Below, in pieces: positions 1 to 6,964 of a DNA stretch of 64,000 bases. Each line of letters starts with the position of its first letter. Position 1 is the stretch's first letter. Source of the DNA: Bacillota bacterium (lineage in GTDB: Bacteria > Bacillota > Clostridia > Christensenellales > DTU072); NCBI GenBank assembly GCA_023394875.1, contig JAEXAB010000003.1:558001-622000 (forward strand), written 5' to 3'. The notes beneath the pieces are model-generated. The model searched no databases. It saw only the letters and a program-made list of their open reading frames with translations, and had not been told where the DNA came from. The translations under genes and the position numbers were made by a program.

Positions 1-451
1 TTATAAGTATTTCGCCGCCGGGAGTTAAGGTGTCGATGCCTTCGACCTCGAAGTATATTGATACTCCCAGTTCTTTCAACTCTCTAATGTAGGTTAAAGC
101 GTCCACCGTATTTCGGGCAAATCTTGATATGCATTTTACAACGATTCGGTCTAGCTTTTTCTCCCTGCAAGCTTGTATCATTCTATTGAATTCCGGACGG
201 GTATCCGTTCTGGTTCCAGATATTGCAGGGTCGGCGAATATGCCTGCGAATTCCCAATTGGGATTATTCTTAATGTAACGCTCATAATAAGCTACTTGTC
301 TGTCATAACTGTCTTCTTGCTCTGCCCTATCGGTTGATACTCTGGCATACGCTCCGGTTCTGTCTTTTCTGCTGTCAGTCCTTCCGAGTATCTGAGCTCT
401 TGTTTTAGCCGGTATGGTTTTTACCAACCTATTTGTTGTTGCCGTTTCCAA
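1..451 (-). CDS. Large serine recombinase, N-terminal part (cut by window edge)
   Basis: This is the N-terminal resolvase domain of a second serine recombinase; the rest lies beyond the left edge. Catalytic-domain landmarks are YARVSTD with the nucleophile serine, the ISGTRTDTRPEFN segment and CISRFARNT. The frame is closed upstream by a TAA, and the only well-placed start is a TTG at 451, about 8 nt after AAAGGAGG. It therefore begins inside the last codons of the recombinase at 429-1949, an overlap that implies translational coupling. Pairs or trios of such recombinases catalyse site-specific integration and excision of SCC-like and ICE/IME elements. Length and C-terminal zinc ribbon cannot be judged. 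Confidence 0.85.
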   Translation of the reverse strand, partial: METATTNRLVKTIPAKTRAQILGRTDSRKDRTGAYARVSTDRAEQEDSYDRQVAYYERYIKNNPNWEFAGIFADPAISGTRTDTRPEFNRMIQACREKKLDRIVVKCISRFARNTVDALTYIRELKELGVSIYFEVEGIDTLTPGGEILI

Positions 452-1949
452 TTCTTTTAGCCTCCTTTCTCAATGTGCTGGGATGACCGTTAGCCTTAAT
501 CCAATCTCTAATGTCACCGTGTTTTCCATTCGTATATGGTCTTTTTATTATAATGTTGTTTACGAACACGAATGTTGCCTCGTGATTCTTAATGGTTATT
601 TTCTGAATGAACTTGTCCAATTTGCTTTCATCGAATTCCGATATAGGCGGACATTCTCCTGGGTTAATATTTTGAGGTTTTTTCTTTAAGACTGCCTTAT
701 CTGTAGATGCAATTTCAGCCAATAGCCCATTCATCTCTTTGGTATAATCTGTCTGGGATATAAGACCTTTTGTACGAAGCCTAAGCAATTCCCTCTCTTC
801 CTTGAGCAATACTTGTTTCTTTTCTGCAAGTGATTCATCGATTATTTTCGAATATCCGCAGGTAACAAACTCATTGTAAGCCTCAGTAAATATTTTCTTC
901 AGCACCTCGTCTTTAATGCTTGTGCTTTCACGGCAAGCGTCTCTGCCATGCTTTAATTGCGTTCCGCAGCACCATACATTTGAAGCGCTGGGTGTACCGG
1001 CATTGTTTACCTTATGTGTATACTTTTTACCGCAACAGCCGCATTCTATTATTCCTGAGAACGGATACTCTGTTTGCTTTCGGCATTTAAACTGCATATT
1101 CGGCTTGAGTTCTCTGATTCTTTGAACCCTTTCGAATAATTCTTTGTCAATTATCGCTTCGTGGCTGTTTTCTATCAGATATTGCTCTTTTTCGCCCGAA
1201 TTCTTTTTCTTAACGCCTTTTTCCATATAGGTTTTACGAAGCAGACATTCTCCGATATACTTTTCGTTTTTCAGTATACACAAGACAGAAGAGTCTTGCC
1301 AAAGTCCGCCTTTTAATGTCAATACTCCCGCTTTGTTTAACCCTCTAGCAATCTCCCCGGCGCTGTATCCTTCAGCATATTTATTGAAGATAAATTTCAC
1401 ATTTTCGGCTGTCTGGGGATCGACAATCAAAGTTCTATTTTCTTTATTAATCCTGAAGCCGTATACTCCGTTGCCATAATAAAGCTTGCCTTGTTTGAAG
1501 TTATCTTCTACAGCCCATTCATTGCGCGCTCCGAATACCGATAATTCATTTTCCGCAACCGCTGCGGCGATTATGAGATACAACTCGCTTTGGGTGTCCA
1601 GCGTATTTATCTTTTCCGCTTCAAAATACACCGCGACGCCTTTCTCTCGAAGTTCTCTTGTGGCTGTTAATAATTCGGTTGTGTTTCGGGCAAATCTTGA
1701 TACCGACTTACAATAGATTATGTCTAATTCACCGTTCAAAGCGTCTTGCATCATAGCGTTAAACTGCGCCCTGTTCCTGGCATTTTTACCGCTTATTCCT
1801 TTATCCGCATATACCGCTATAAGATCCGTATTGTTTATTTCTTGAATCTCTTTTTTTAAGGCTTCTACTTGGAAGTCATAGCTGTGGCATTGAAAACGCG
1901 AAGTAGTTGAAACTCTTATGTATGCTGCGGCTCTTATCCTTTGTTCCAT
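429..1949 (-). CDS. Large serine recombinase (site-specific integrase)
   Basis: A 506-residue large serine recombinase. An N-terminal resolvase domain (about residues 5-150) carries YIRVST with the catalytic serine, GISGKNARNRAQFN and SVSRFARNT. A Recombinase domain follows (GVYGFRINKENRT, EIARGLNKAGV). A zinc ribbon lies around residues 310-350 (CGCCGKKY, then WCCGTQ and DAC). The C-terminus is a charged helical, coiled-coil-like segment. Start: the ATG at 1949 is preceded by AAAGGAGG at ideal spacing; an in-frame TTG 18 nt upstream would place that Shine-Dalgarno inside the gene and was not used. The stop overlaps the next recombinase. It probably moves the island that holds the defence operon. 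Confidence 0.92.
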   Translation of the reverse strand: MEQRIRAAAYIRVSTTSRFQCHSYDFQVEALKKEIQEINNTDLIAVYADKGISGKNARNRAQFNAMMQDALNGELDIIYCKSVSRFARNTTELLTATRELREKGVAVYFEAEKINTLDTQSELYLIIAAAVAENELSVFGARNEWAVEDNFKQGKLYYGNGVYGFRINKENRTLIVDPQTAENVKFIFNKYAEGYSAGEIARGLNKAGVLTLKGGLWQDSSVLCILKNEKYIGECLLRKTYMEKGVKKKNSGEKEQYLIENSHEAIIDKELFERVQRIRELKPNMQFKCRKQTEYPFSGIIECGCCGKKYTHKVNNAGTPSASNVWCCGTQLKHGRDACRESTSIKDEVLKKIFTEAYNEFVTCGYSKIIDESLAEKKQVLLKEERELLRLRTKGLISQTDYTKEMNGLLAEIASTDKAVLKKKPQNINPGECPPISEFDESKLDKFIQKITIKNHEATFVFVNNIIIKRPYTNGKHGDIRDWIKANGHPSTLRKEAKRIGNGNNK

Positions 1950-2021
1950 AGCTACCTCCTTTATCAATGCTTTGTAAAGACAACAATAGCGTAAAGGCTT
2001 TTTGAAGTCTATTAGAACTTG

Positions 2022-2150
2022 CTAAATAGAAAATGAAATTGCATTCCTTTTTTCTATCCGTTCAAACTCCTCATCTGTCAGCCAACCTTTTATCCAGAAA
2101 TACTCAAGCAAGTTGTGCGCAAGTTCATACTTTTTTCGATTTATTATCAT
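2022..2150 (-). CDS. Small element-associated protein (42 aa)
   Basis: A 42-residue ORF starting MIINRKKYELAHN and containing WIKGWLTDEEFERIEK, preceded by AGAAAGGAG about 7 nt before the ATG. The helix-turn-helix-like stretch (hydrophobic helix, GWLTDEEF turn, charged helix) resembles the short SHOCT-like proteins often seen next to serine recombinases in Firmicutes elements; that resemblance is from memory. It is read in the same direction as the two recombinases and ends 72 nt before the first, so it is probably co-transcribed. Its function is unknown. Confidence 0.6.
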   Translation of the reverse strand: MIINRKKYELAHNLLEYFWIKGWLTDEEFERIEKRNAISFSI

Positions 2151-2648
2151 TTTTTTCTCCTTTCTGATTTTTCTAAATCGCATTTATGAGAATATCTTTT
2201 GACCTAATTCCCCTCTAATGTTTTTAGTTTTAAGGCTTTTTCTTGCGTCCCGCCCCCCGCTTTGGCTCCTCCGCTCGGCATGATAGCGCCCTCCGTTTTT
2301 TCAAAATATTTTGATTAATTTCAAAAATCAAAATATCTGTCAAAGTCTGAAAAACAATAAAAGGCTTTCTTTTCTAACATTCATCTAGGCCGGATGACTA
2401 TTTATTGTCACTTTTTGAAAATACTTTTGATTTTTGAATTTGCGAAAACTAACGCTTGACTGCGCTCCCGGTCTTTAGTGCATTCTCCTAGAGATTTTAC
2501 CCCCCCTACCCCTCATTCGAAATACTATTTGCAATGTTTTTGTTGTTACAGCCATTCATAGGCTTTGCAGATTTATGATGCCAGGCGATTTTGGCTTAGC
2601 GATTTCTATGACATTTTTATTTTCCTCCATACTTTTCGGCAAAAGAAA

Positions 2649-2674
2649 AGGGAGCGTTTGTCACTCCCTTTTCC
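2649..2674 (-). terminator. Factor-independent terminator hairpin
   Basis: On the minus strand AAGGGAG and CTCCCTT pair around a short loop (TGACAAACG region) and are followed by TTCTTTT. It sits about 40-60 nt downstream of the TATAAT box at 2707-2712, so a transcript from that box would be only about 60 nt long. Confidence 0.6.
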
Positions 2675-2689
2675 CTTCTGCCGGGGTTA

Positions 2690-2720
2690 TTATCCCTACA
2701 CTTACTATTATAATGCTGAT
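2690..2720 (-). promoter_or_regulatory. Conserved TATAAT segment, copy 1
   Basis: Minus strand: the -10-like TATAAT is at 2707-2712, preceded by AATCAGCAT and followed by AGTAAGTGTAGGGATAA. The same block recurs at 2995, 3187 and, less exactly, 3322. No good -35 hexamer is present at 17 nt. Upstream on the minus strand are three spaced AGGA units (TTAGGA type). Confidence 0.5.
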
Positions 2721-2885
2721 TCTTCGGACTTTTATGGGCCGCGGTATCCTAAATGTCCTAATTCCTGGTTGGATTCGCAATTATGTAAGACTTTTTACAT
2801 TCTACTCATTTTGCATGAGAAAAGAAAGGTCTGCTGTATTATGGTTTCTCTCTCCACCCCCCCTAATTAAATCATATCACGGGTT

Positions 2886-2934
2886 TTGTTGCAAAAGTGT
2901 TGCAAAGTGTAGCGGATTGTTGCAAAAGTGTTGC
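2886..2934. repeat. Direct repeat pair, 18 bp
   Basis: The 18-nt unit TTGTTGCAAAAGTGTTGC occurs at 2886-2903 and 2917-2934. A partial copy (GTTGCAAAGTG) lies between, so the GTTGC half-site is present five times within 49 bp. It is an iteron-like array in the non-coding part of the island. Confidence 0.8.
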
Positions 2935-2989
2935 GTCTTCTATGGATGACAATTCTGTTTCATACTTTTGTCGTATTCTTTCCTCCTGC

Positions 2990-3010
2990 TTACTATTATA
3001 ATGCTGATTT
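2990..3010 (-). promoter_or_regulatory. Conserved TATAAT segment, copy 3
   Basis: Minus strand: TATAAT at 2995-3000 is preceded by AATCAGCAT, exactly as in the copy at 2707, and followed by AGTAAGCAGGAGGAAAG, which contains a Shine-Dalgarno-like GGAGG. The next ATG gives only a 7-codon ORF. Confidence 0.45.
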
Positions 3011-3022
3011 GGTAAACTTTTG

Positions 3023-3062
3023 GTAGACACGGTGTCTACTTTGTCTACTCTTTAGTGTCTAC
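3023..3062. repeat. Iteron-like cluster of GTGTCTAC units
   Basis: Four copies of an 8-nt unit lie in 40 bp: GTAGACAC (inverted, 3023-3030), GTGTCTAC (3032-3039), TTGTCTAC (3041-3048) and GTGTCTAC (3055-3062). The first two form a perfect inverted repeat with one central base. On the minus strand the cluster ends about 20 nt before the TATAAT box at 2995-3000. Confidence 0.85.
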
Positions 3063-3107
3063 CGCTTTTCTATTGCTTTTGACATTTCATTCTCCTTATT
3101 TTGACAT

Positions 3108-3133
3108 AAGCAAAGGAGCGTTACCGCTCCTTA
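3108..3133 (-). terminator. Factor-independent terminator hairpin
   Basis: Minus strand: AAGGAGCG and CGCTCCTT pair around GTAA and are followed by TGCTT. It lies about 60 nt downstream of the TATAAT box at 3187-3192. The spacing mirrors the terminator at 2649-2674, suggesting two homologous short transcription units. Confidence 0.55.
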
Positions 3134-3169
3134 ATTTGTGTTATCGGACTGATGAATGAGGTTTTTGTT

Positions 3170-3192
3170 TTATCCCTATACTTACTATTATA
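3170..3192 (-). promoter_or_regulatory. Conserved TATAAT segment, copy 2
   Basis: Minus strand: TATAAT at 3187-3192 is followed by AGTAAGTATAGGGATAA, which differs at one position from the copy at 2707. The upstream region carries GTGAA-type half-sites and the inverted repeat at 3215-3240. No standard -35 is present. Confidence 0.5.
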
Positions 3193-3214
3193 ATGCGACT
3201 TAGCTTCACCTTTA

Positions 3215-3240
3215 CTTCATAAAATATGCAAATTATGAAG
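3215..3240. repeat. Inverted repeat CTTCATAA / TTATGAAG
   Basis: An 8-bp perfect inverted repeat with a 10-nt spacer. On the minus strand it is embedded in AAAAGTCTTCAT...GAAGTAAAGGTGAAG upstream of a TATAAT box. It is homologous to the repeat at 3350-3375, with matching changes in both arms. Confidence 0.75.
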
Positions 3241-3304
3241 ACTTTTGCTATCAATGTTTCCTATAAGTTACTAATTTCTTTTGGCGGTAGTTGGTCTGCT
3301 GCTT

Positions 3305-3330
3305 CTATACCCCTACCTTCTATTATAACT
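3305..3330 (-). promoter_or_regulatory. Conserved TATAAT segment, copy 4 (divergent)
   Basis: Minus strand: TATAAT at 3322-3327 is followed by AGAAGGTAGGGGTATAG, a diverged form of the block at 2707 and 3187. GTGAA lies exactly 12 nt before TATAAT, the same distance as in the copy at 3187. Confidence 0.4.
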
Positions 3331-3349
3331 CGATTTTGATTCACTTTCA

Positions 3350-3375
3350 CTTCACACGGGGCGCAATTTGTGAAG
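3350..3375. repeat. Inverted repeat CTTCACA / TGTGAAG
   Basis: A 7-bp perfect inverted repeat with a 12-nt spacer; one arm continues into direct repeats of GTGAA (minus strand GTGAAGTGAAAGTGAA). Compared with 3215-3240 the T-to-C change in one arm is matched by A-to-G in the other, so symmetry is kept while sequence changes. Confidence 0.75.
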
Positions 3376-3450
3376 ACTTTTAGGTTTCTGCTTTTATTAA
3401 CATAAAAAACCATAGCTTATACAATAATTTTCATCCGTTTCTTCTATTCT

Positions 3451-3587
3451 CCTATAAAAACCAATGTCACACATGTCATAAATGTCACTAAGGTACATAT
3501 AAAACAAAAATGACATTAACCTCTAGTCGCGTATATACTTATAAGGGGTGTGACGTATATGACATGTGTGACATACTGTTTTATAGG
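3451..3587. repeat. Long inverted-repeat module A with central core
   Basis: Outer arms CCTATAAAA (3451-3459) and TTTTATAGG (3579-3587). Inner arms are a perfect 16-bp inverted repeat, ATGTCACACATGTCAT (3464-3479) and its complement (3559-3574), with more TGTCA half-sites alongside. The centre holds GACATTAACCTCTAGTCGCG (3512-3531), shared with module B about 250 bp away. No ORF is present. It could be an origin, operator or protein-assembly site. Confidence 0.85.
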
Positions 3588-3704
3588 GGTCATTGGGTAT
3601 TTCCTAGTACCTCTTCTTAAAGGTAAGATTATAACAAATCCAGGCTCTAGTTTCTTAAACCTTCCTTTGTCAAATATGGTTTTGTAGTTTTTTTGGTTTT
3701 CTCC

Positions 3705-3832
3705 CTATAAAACTATATGTCCTATATGCCCAAACGCCCTAAAAGACATTACTTTCAAAATGGACATTACTCTCTAGTCGCGCGAGGGATATTTTGGACA
3801 TTTGGACATATTGGGCATATGGTTTTATATAG
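3705..3832. repeat. Long inverted-repeat module B with the same core
   Basis: Arms CTATAAAAC (3705-3713) with GTTTTATATAG (about 3822-3832), and ATATGCCCAA (3724-3733) with TTGGGCATAT (3811-3820), plus several TGGACAT half-sites. The centre carries GACATTACTCTCTAGTCGCG (3763-3782), two mismatches in 20 from module A, whereas the arm half-sites differ (TGTCAC in A, GGACAT/GGGCAT in B). The two modules are therefore paralogous with diverged arms. Confidence 0.85.
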
Positions 3833-4088
3833 ACGATTTAGTAATCATGAATAAAAAGTTGTCTAACACGGCAAATCATTCTGCTCATTGATCTTATCTA
3901 GCCACAGTCATCGTCTGAAATCTCGAACCGCTTTTACATCGCAATTCTTGTGCCGCCGCCGTAAACATTTTTCAAATCATTGGTATGGCAAGCTTTTGTT
4001 AAAGGTAAGATTGACACTCAAGTGGAGTAGCCTTTTATTAAAGGCGATGTTTTGTTATAAGGTGATTGTCCATCTTTTACTCCAAACA

Positions 4089-4838
4089 CTATAAATGATC
4101 ATTTATGTTCAATTGTTCGGTATATCCGTTTTTATAAATAAAAAATTTGCCACCTCGATTAAAATCAGGTTTTGCCAAATGCATTAGTCTATGATGATTT
4201 GGACAAAGAATAATCAAGTTTGATACGCTATTGTCCTGGCTTGTAACAAATGGATTTATATGGTGCGCTTCTGATATGTGAACACTATAGGTATCATAGT
4301 GCCGTTGCCCGCAAATTTGGCAACGATAATTATAGTATTGTTTTAGTTCTGGTACAATCTTATAGTTCAATAGTCTCTGCTTAATTGTGGCATTAATTGT
4401 CCGTATGGTCGCTCCTTCGTCTCTAAAATTCATAATGTCTTCAATTTCCTTTTCGGAATAAGGAGACAATTCTCTTTGCATTTCGGAGGAAATTATGGGT
4501 TCGTTTATCTTACAGAGCTCAATCAGCATTTTTATTCTTGCACCTAATTCATCAAACGAGTATGCATCAAATTCATTAAAAAAATTAACGACTGCAGGTG
4601 TCGGATTGCGCTTATTCCACCCCTGCCTGGTACTGTTCGGGAAAAATGCGTCAAACTCATCTCGACGCAATTTTATGTAATTAGGTTTTGCTTTCACTAT
4701 CGCTGCAAGCATATTACAGGCTGCTGTAAATGTAGAATATCCAAGATACGCTACCGCCGCTTTATCATACTTTGAAAAAAACGCTATCAATGAGGCAATC
4801 CTGTTGTCATTTGCTTTATAATTTATTATATTATCCAT
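4089..4838 (-). CDS. HNH endonuclease, last gene of defence operon
   Basis: A 249-residue protein. The C-terminal third is an HNH nuclease: YRCQICG (C173, C176), SEAHHINPF (H192, H193) and LCPNHHRLMH (C212 to H220) give the zinc-binding cysteines and the His-Asn-His catalytic set. The first 160 residues are helical and unassigned, probably a DNA- or partner-binding domain. It starts 14 nt after the AIPR gene stop and is the last gene of the operon. A nicking or cleaving role in restriction is inferred from context. The stop codon overlaps a perfect 16-bp palindrome (4091-4106). Confidence 0.85.
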   Translation of the reverse strand: MDNIINYKANDNRIASLIAFFSKYDKAAVAYLGYSTFTAACNMLAAIVKAKPNYIKLRRDEFDAFFPNSTRQGWNKRNPTPAVVNFFNEFDAYSFDELGARIKMLIELCKINEPIISSEMQRELSPYSEKEIEDIMNFRDEGATIRTINATIKQRLLNYKIVPELKQYYNYRCQICGQRHYDTYSVHISEAHHINPFVTSQDNSVSNLIILCPNHHRLMHLAKPDFNRGGKFFIYKNGYTEQLNINDHL

Positions 4839-4852
4839 CGATTTTATCCGTG

Positions 4853-6961
4853 TTATGCAACAATTCCAAGCTCATCTAATTTCGCTTTTATCTGCAAAAT
4901 TTCTATTGCCTGCTTTGCTCGTAAACTTGTATATATGTTTTTTGCATACTTTATTGCTATTGTTAACATTTCCTCCTCATGTCCGTTAAGGTGTCCTTGC
5001 TCTTTACCTTTCTCGAGATATTTTTCCCATTTTACCGAACCAATAGTAAAAACCTGGATATCTGCCGCTACTGAATTATCAAAACGTTGCTCTTTCTGAG
5101 AGCGTGCATATTCAATTTTTATTTCGTTAGCGTCTACCAAAAAAGCAATCGTATTACTACTCAAATCAAATGATTTATTTTTTAACATTTCCCAACAATT
5201 TTTACTTTTACAGTAAGTTTCGACGTTGCCCGATGTCCGATTGGGATCAGTGAAAACATCGTATGCTATTCTTGCAATTTTAGCTGCATCGTCCAATATA
5301 AAGCTCGGTATGGCTTGTTTGTCCCATACAGTCTTAAAATTAAAATAGCGTTTCGTTTTTCCTATTTCATAAAATAATTTTGATATCGTATAAGTTACAA
5401 GTTGTGCTCTGTAAGCTTTTTGAGCTTGATACCAGTCTAAATGCGAAATGGTCTTTTCAACTTGTCGAAAAAGTATTGCTTTTGCAATTAAATCACGGAA
5501 GAAAGTAACATTATACCCGGCATCATTATTTTTCCAGTTTTCTTCCATGACTTCTTGAAACCTCGTAAGATTTACTTCTGCTCCCCATGACACATAATAA
5601 GGTTTTTGGTCACAAGAATTTATATATTTCGCTATATCCGTCTTCTTAATTACCTGCTTTGGCGGGTTCACTCTTTCAAACGTTTCTTTTTGCGCCTTTG
5701 TCATTTTCATTTTTGCTTGGTCATACTGACCGCGCGCACGTTCAAAAAACCACAATGTCTGATAGGTATTATTGTCAGTTGTTGGGGCATATGTTTTACG
5801 GGAAAATTCCTCAATGCGAACATAAAAGTCATGATTAGAATTTAGGTCTGCCGCCGTAACTTTGTTTTGACTGTTTGCAAATTTTGCAATATTACGAACA
5901 AATTCAGAGTCTGTTGAAATGCTCTCATCTTTAATAATTGTCAGTTTCATTTGTACGTATATGCCATCTAAAACTGCCTTATCTTTTATAGTCGCAGATG
6001 CAAGCGAAGCTGTTGTTTGTCCACCATTTATAATCTGTAAATCTCTAAATGACGTTATTATTAAACCATCATTTTTGTCGATTCCCGTTGTGATTGCTCT
6101 CGCTGTTGTGGATATACCATTATTATATGGGAAAAACTTATCGGGCGAATTAAGTATTGTACCCCGTATGCCCTTATTCACTGAACCGCGCACACTCAAA
6201 AATGAGCGCACGTTCGCTTCCAATAACCGGGGACCATACTGCTTGTAAATATCCGATAGAAAGGCACCGGGTACTATTGCAAGGTAAGCCTCATAACTAT
6301 TCGAATCTAGATTTGCCTTAATGCAAGGTATACCTTCAATCCCGAAGTCAGCCACATTAATGAAAATTTCATCTTTTTGAAAGCTCGATAGCTTTGTTTG
6401 GTATATCTTATTTATGTCTATTACGTCAAGTTCAACTTGAAATGTTCTGCCTGCAAGCGTTATAGAGGGTAATGGTATAGTTTTCAAACGCTCACTGAGT
6501 TTATCGGTCGAAGCAAGAAAAAGATGGATTTTATGTATTTCATCGTAGTGCCTGCGAATTTCGACTGCAAATGCAACTTCTGGAACGCTAAGATCGCATT
6601 CTGGTCCTGAAAAAAAACCTTTAATACAATTTTCAAAAAAGTTAATTAATCTTTGCGCATTTTCGGTAAAATCCTTGTTAAGTGTTCTCATTTCGCCGCT
6701 ATTATAATCAATATACATTAGATTTAGAGTATTAGTTGAAAGATCTAATGACTGTGCATCAATACTCATACTCTTATATTTTACGTTTCCTTTGGTCCAT
6801 TCAAAAAACAAAGAATGCAATTCTGATAAATACGAGTAATCATTAACGAGAATGTCTTCTATCCGACGAATAAAGACCTCAGAGGGTTTTTCCTCAAATT
6901 CTATAGCTTCAGCTTCAATCTCATTGATAAATTCTTGTCTAAATTCCGATAATTCCAACAT
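4853..6961 (-). CDS. AIPR family protein (abortive infection phage resistance)
   Basis: A 702-residue AIPR-type protein. The family signatures are clear: FFPYNNGIS at 276-284 and INGGQTTAS from 311. The AIPR core spans roughly residues 200-550. The family is named for phage-resistance (abortive infection) proteins and recurs next to Z1 and PD-(D/E)XK proteins in defence operons. Its biochemical activity is not well defined. The start ATG at 6961 follows AGGGAG and lies 3 nt from the upstream stop, so it is translated from the same mRNA. No truncation is seen. Confidence 0.9.
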   Translation of the reverse strand: MLELSEFRQEFINEIEAEAIEFEEKPSEVFIRRIEDILVNDYSYLSELHSLFFEWTKGNVKYKSMSIDAQSLDLSTNTLNLMYIDYNSGEMRTLNKDFTENAQRLINFFENCIKGFFSGPECDLSVPEVAFAVEIRRHYDEIHKIHLFLASTDKLSERLKTIPLPSITLAGRTFQVELDVIDINKIYQTKLSSFQKDEIFINVADFGIEGIPCIKANLDSNSYEAYLAIVPGAFLSDIYKQYGPRLLEANVRSFLSVRGSVNKGIRGTILNSPDKFFPYNNGISTTARAITTGIDKNDGLIITSFRDLQIINGGQTTASLASATIKDKAVLDGIYVQMKLTIIKDESISTDSEFVRNIAKFANSQNKVTAADLNSNHDFYVRIEEFSRKTYAPTTDNNTYQTLWFFERARGQYDQAKMKMTKAQKETFERVNPPKQVIKKTDIAKYINSCDQKPYYVSWGAEVNLTRFQEVMEENWKNNDAGYNVTFFRDLIAKAILFRQVEKTISHLDWYQAQKAYRAQLVTYTISKLFYEIGKTKRYFNFKTVWDKQAIPSFILDDAAKIARIAYDVFTDPNRTSGNVETYCKSKNCWEMLKNKSFDLSSNTIAFLVDANEIKIEYARSQKEQRFDNSVAADIQVFTIGSVKWEKYLEKGKEQGHLNGHEEEMLTIAIKYAKNIYTSLRAKQAIEILQIKAKLDELGIVA

Positions 6962-6964
6962 ATG

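Larger units (their letters stand above)
2151..4088. other. Non-coding stretch with regulatory or replication-type repeat modules
   Basis: About 1.9 kb between the small ORF and the HNH gene. I find no ORF with both a ribosome binding site and recognisable protein character on either strand. It holds four near-identical TATAAT-containing segments on the minus strand (2707, 2995, 3187 and 3322), a fifth weaker TATAAT (3628-3633), two terminator hairpins, several direct/inverted repeat clusters and two long inverted-repeat modules, all listed separately. A 14-nt segment TTAAAGGTAAGATT occurs twice (near 3617 and 4000). The stretch from 3841 to 4088 otherwise shows nothing I recognise. Confidence 0.7.

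Noticed and set aside
2565..2949. Reading frames of 101 and 124 codons on the plus strand
   Set aside because: No ribosome binding site, no protein-like composition, and they run over terminator hairpins and repeat clusters.
2886..3062. Possible CRISPR array
   Set aside because: Repeats are short, differ in sequence from cluster to cluster, are spaced irregularly and have no spacers of even length; no cas genes are present.
3900..3960. tRNA-like GGTTCGA on the minus strand
   Set aside because: No matching T-arm stem, anticodon arm or acceptor stem could be drawn.
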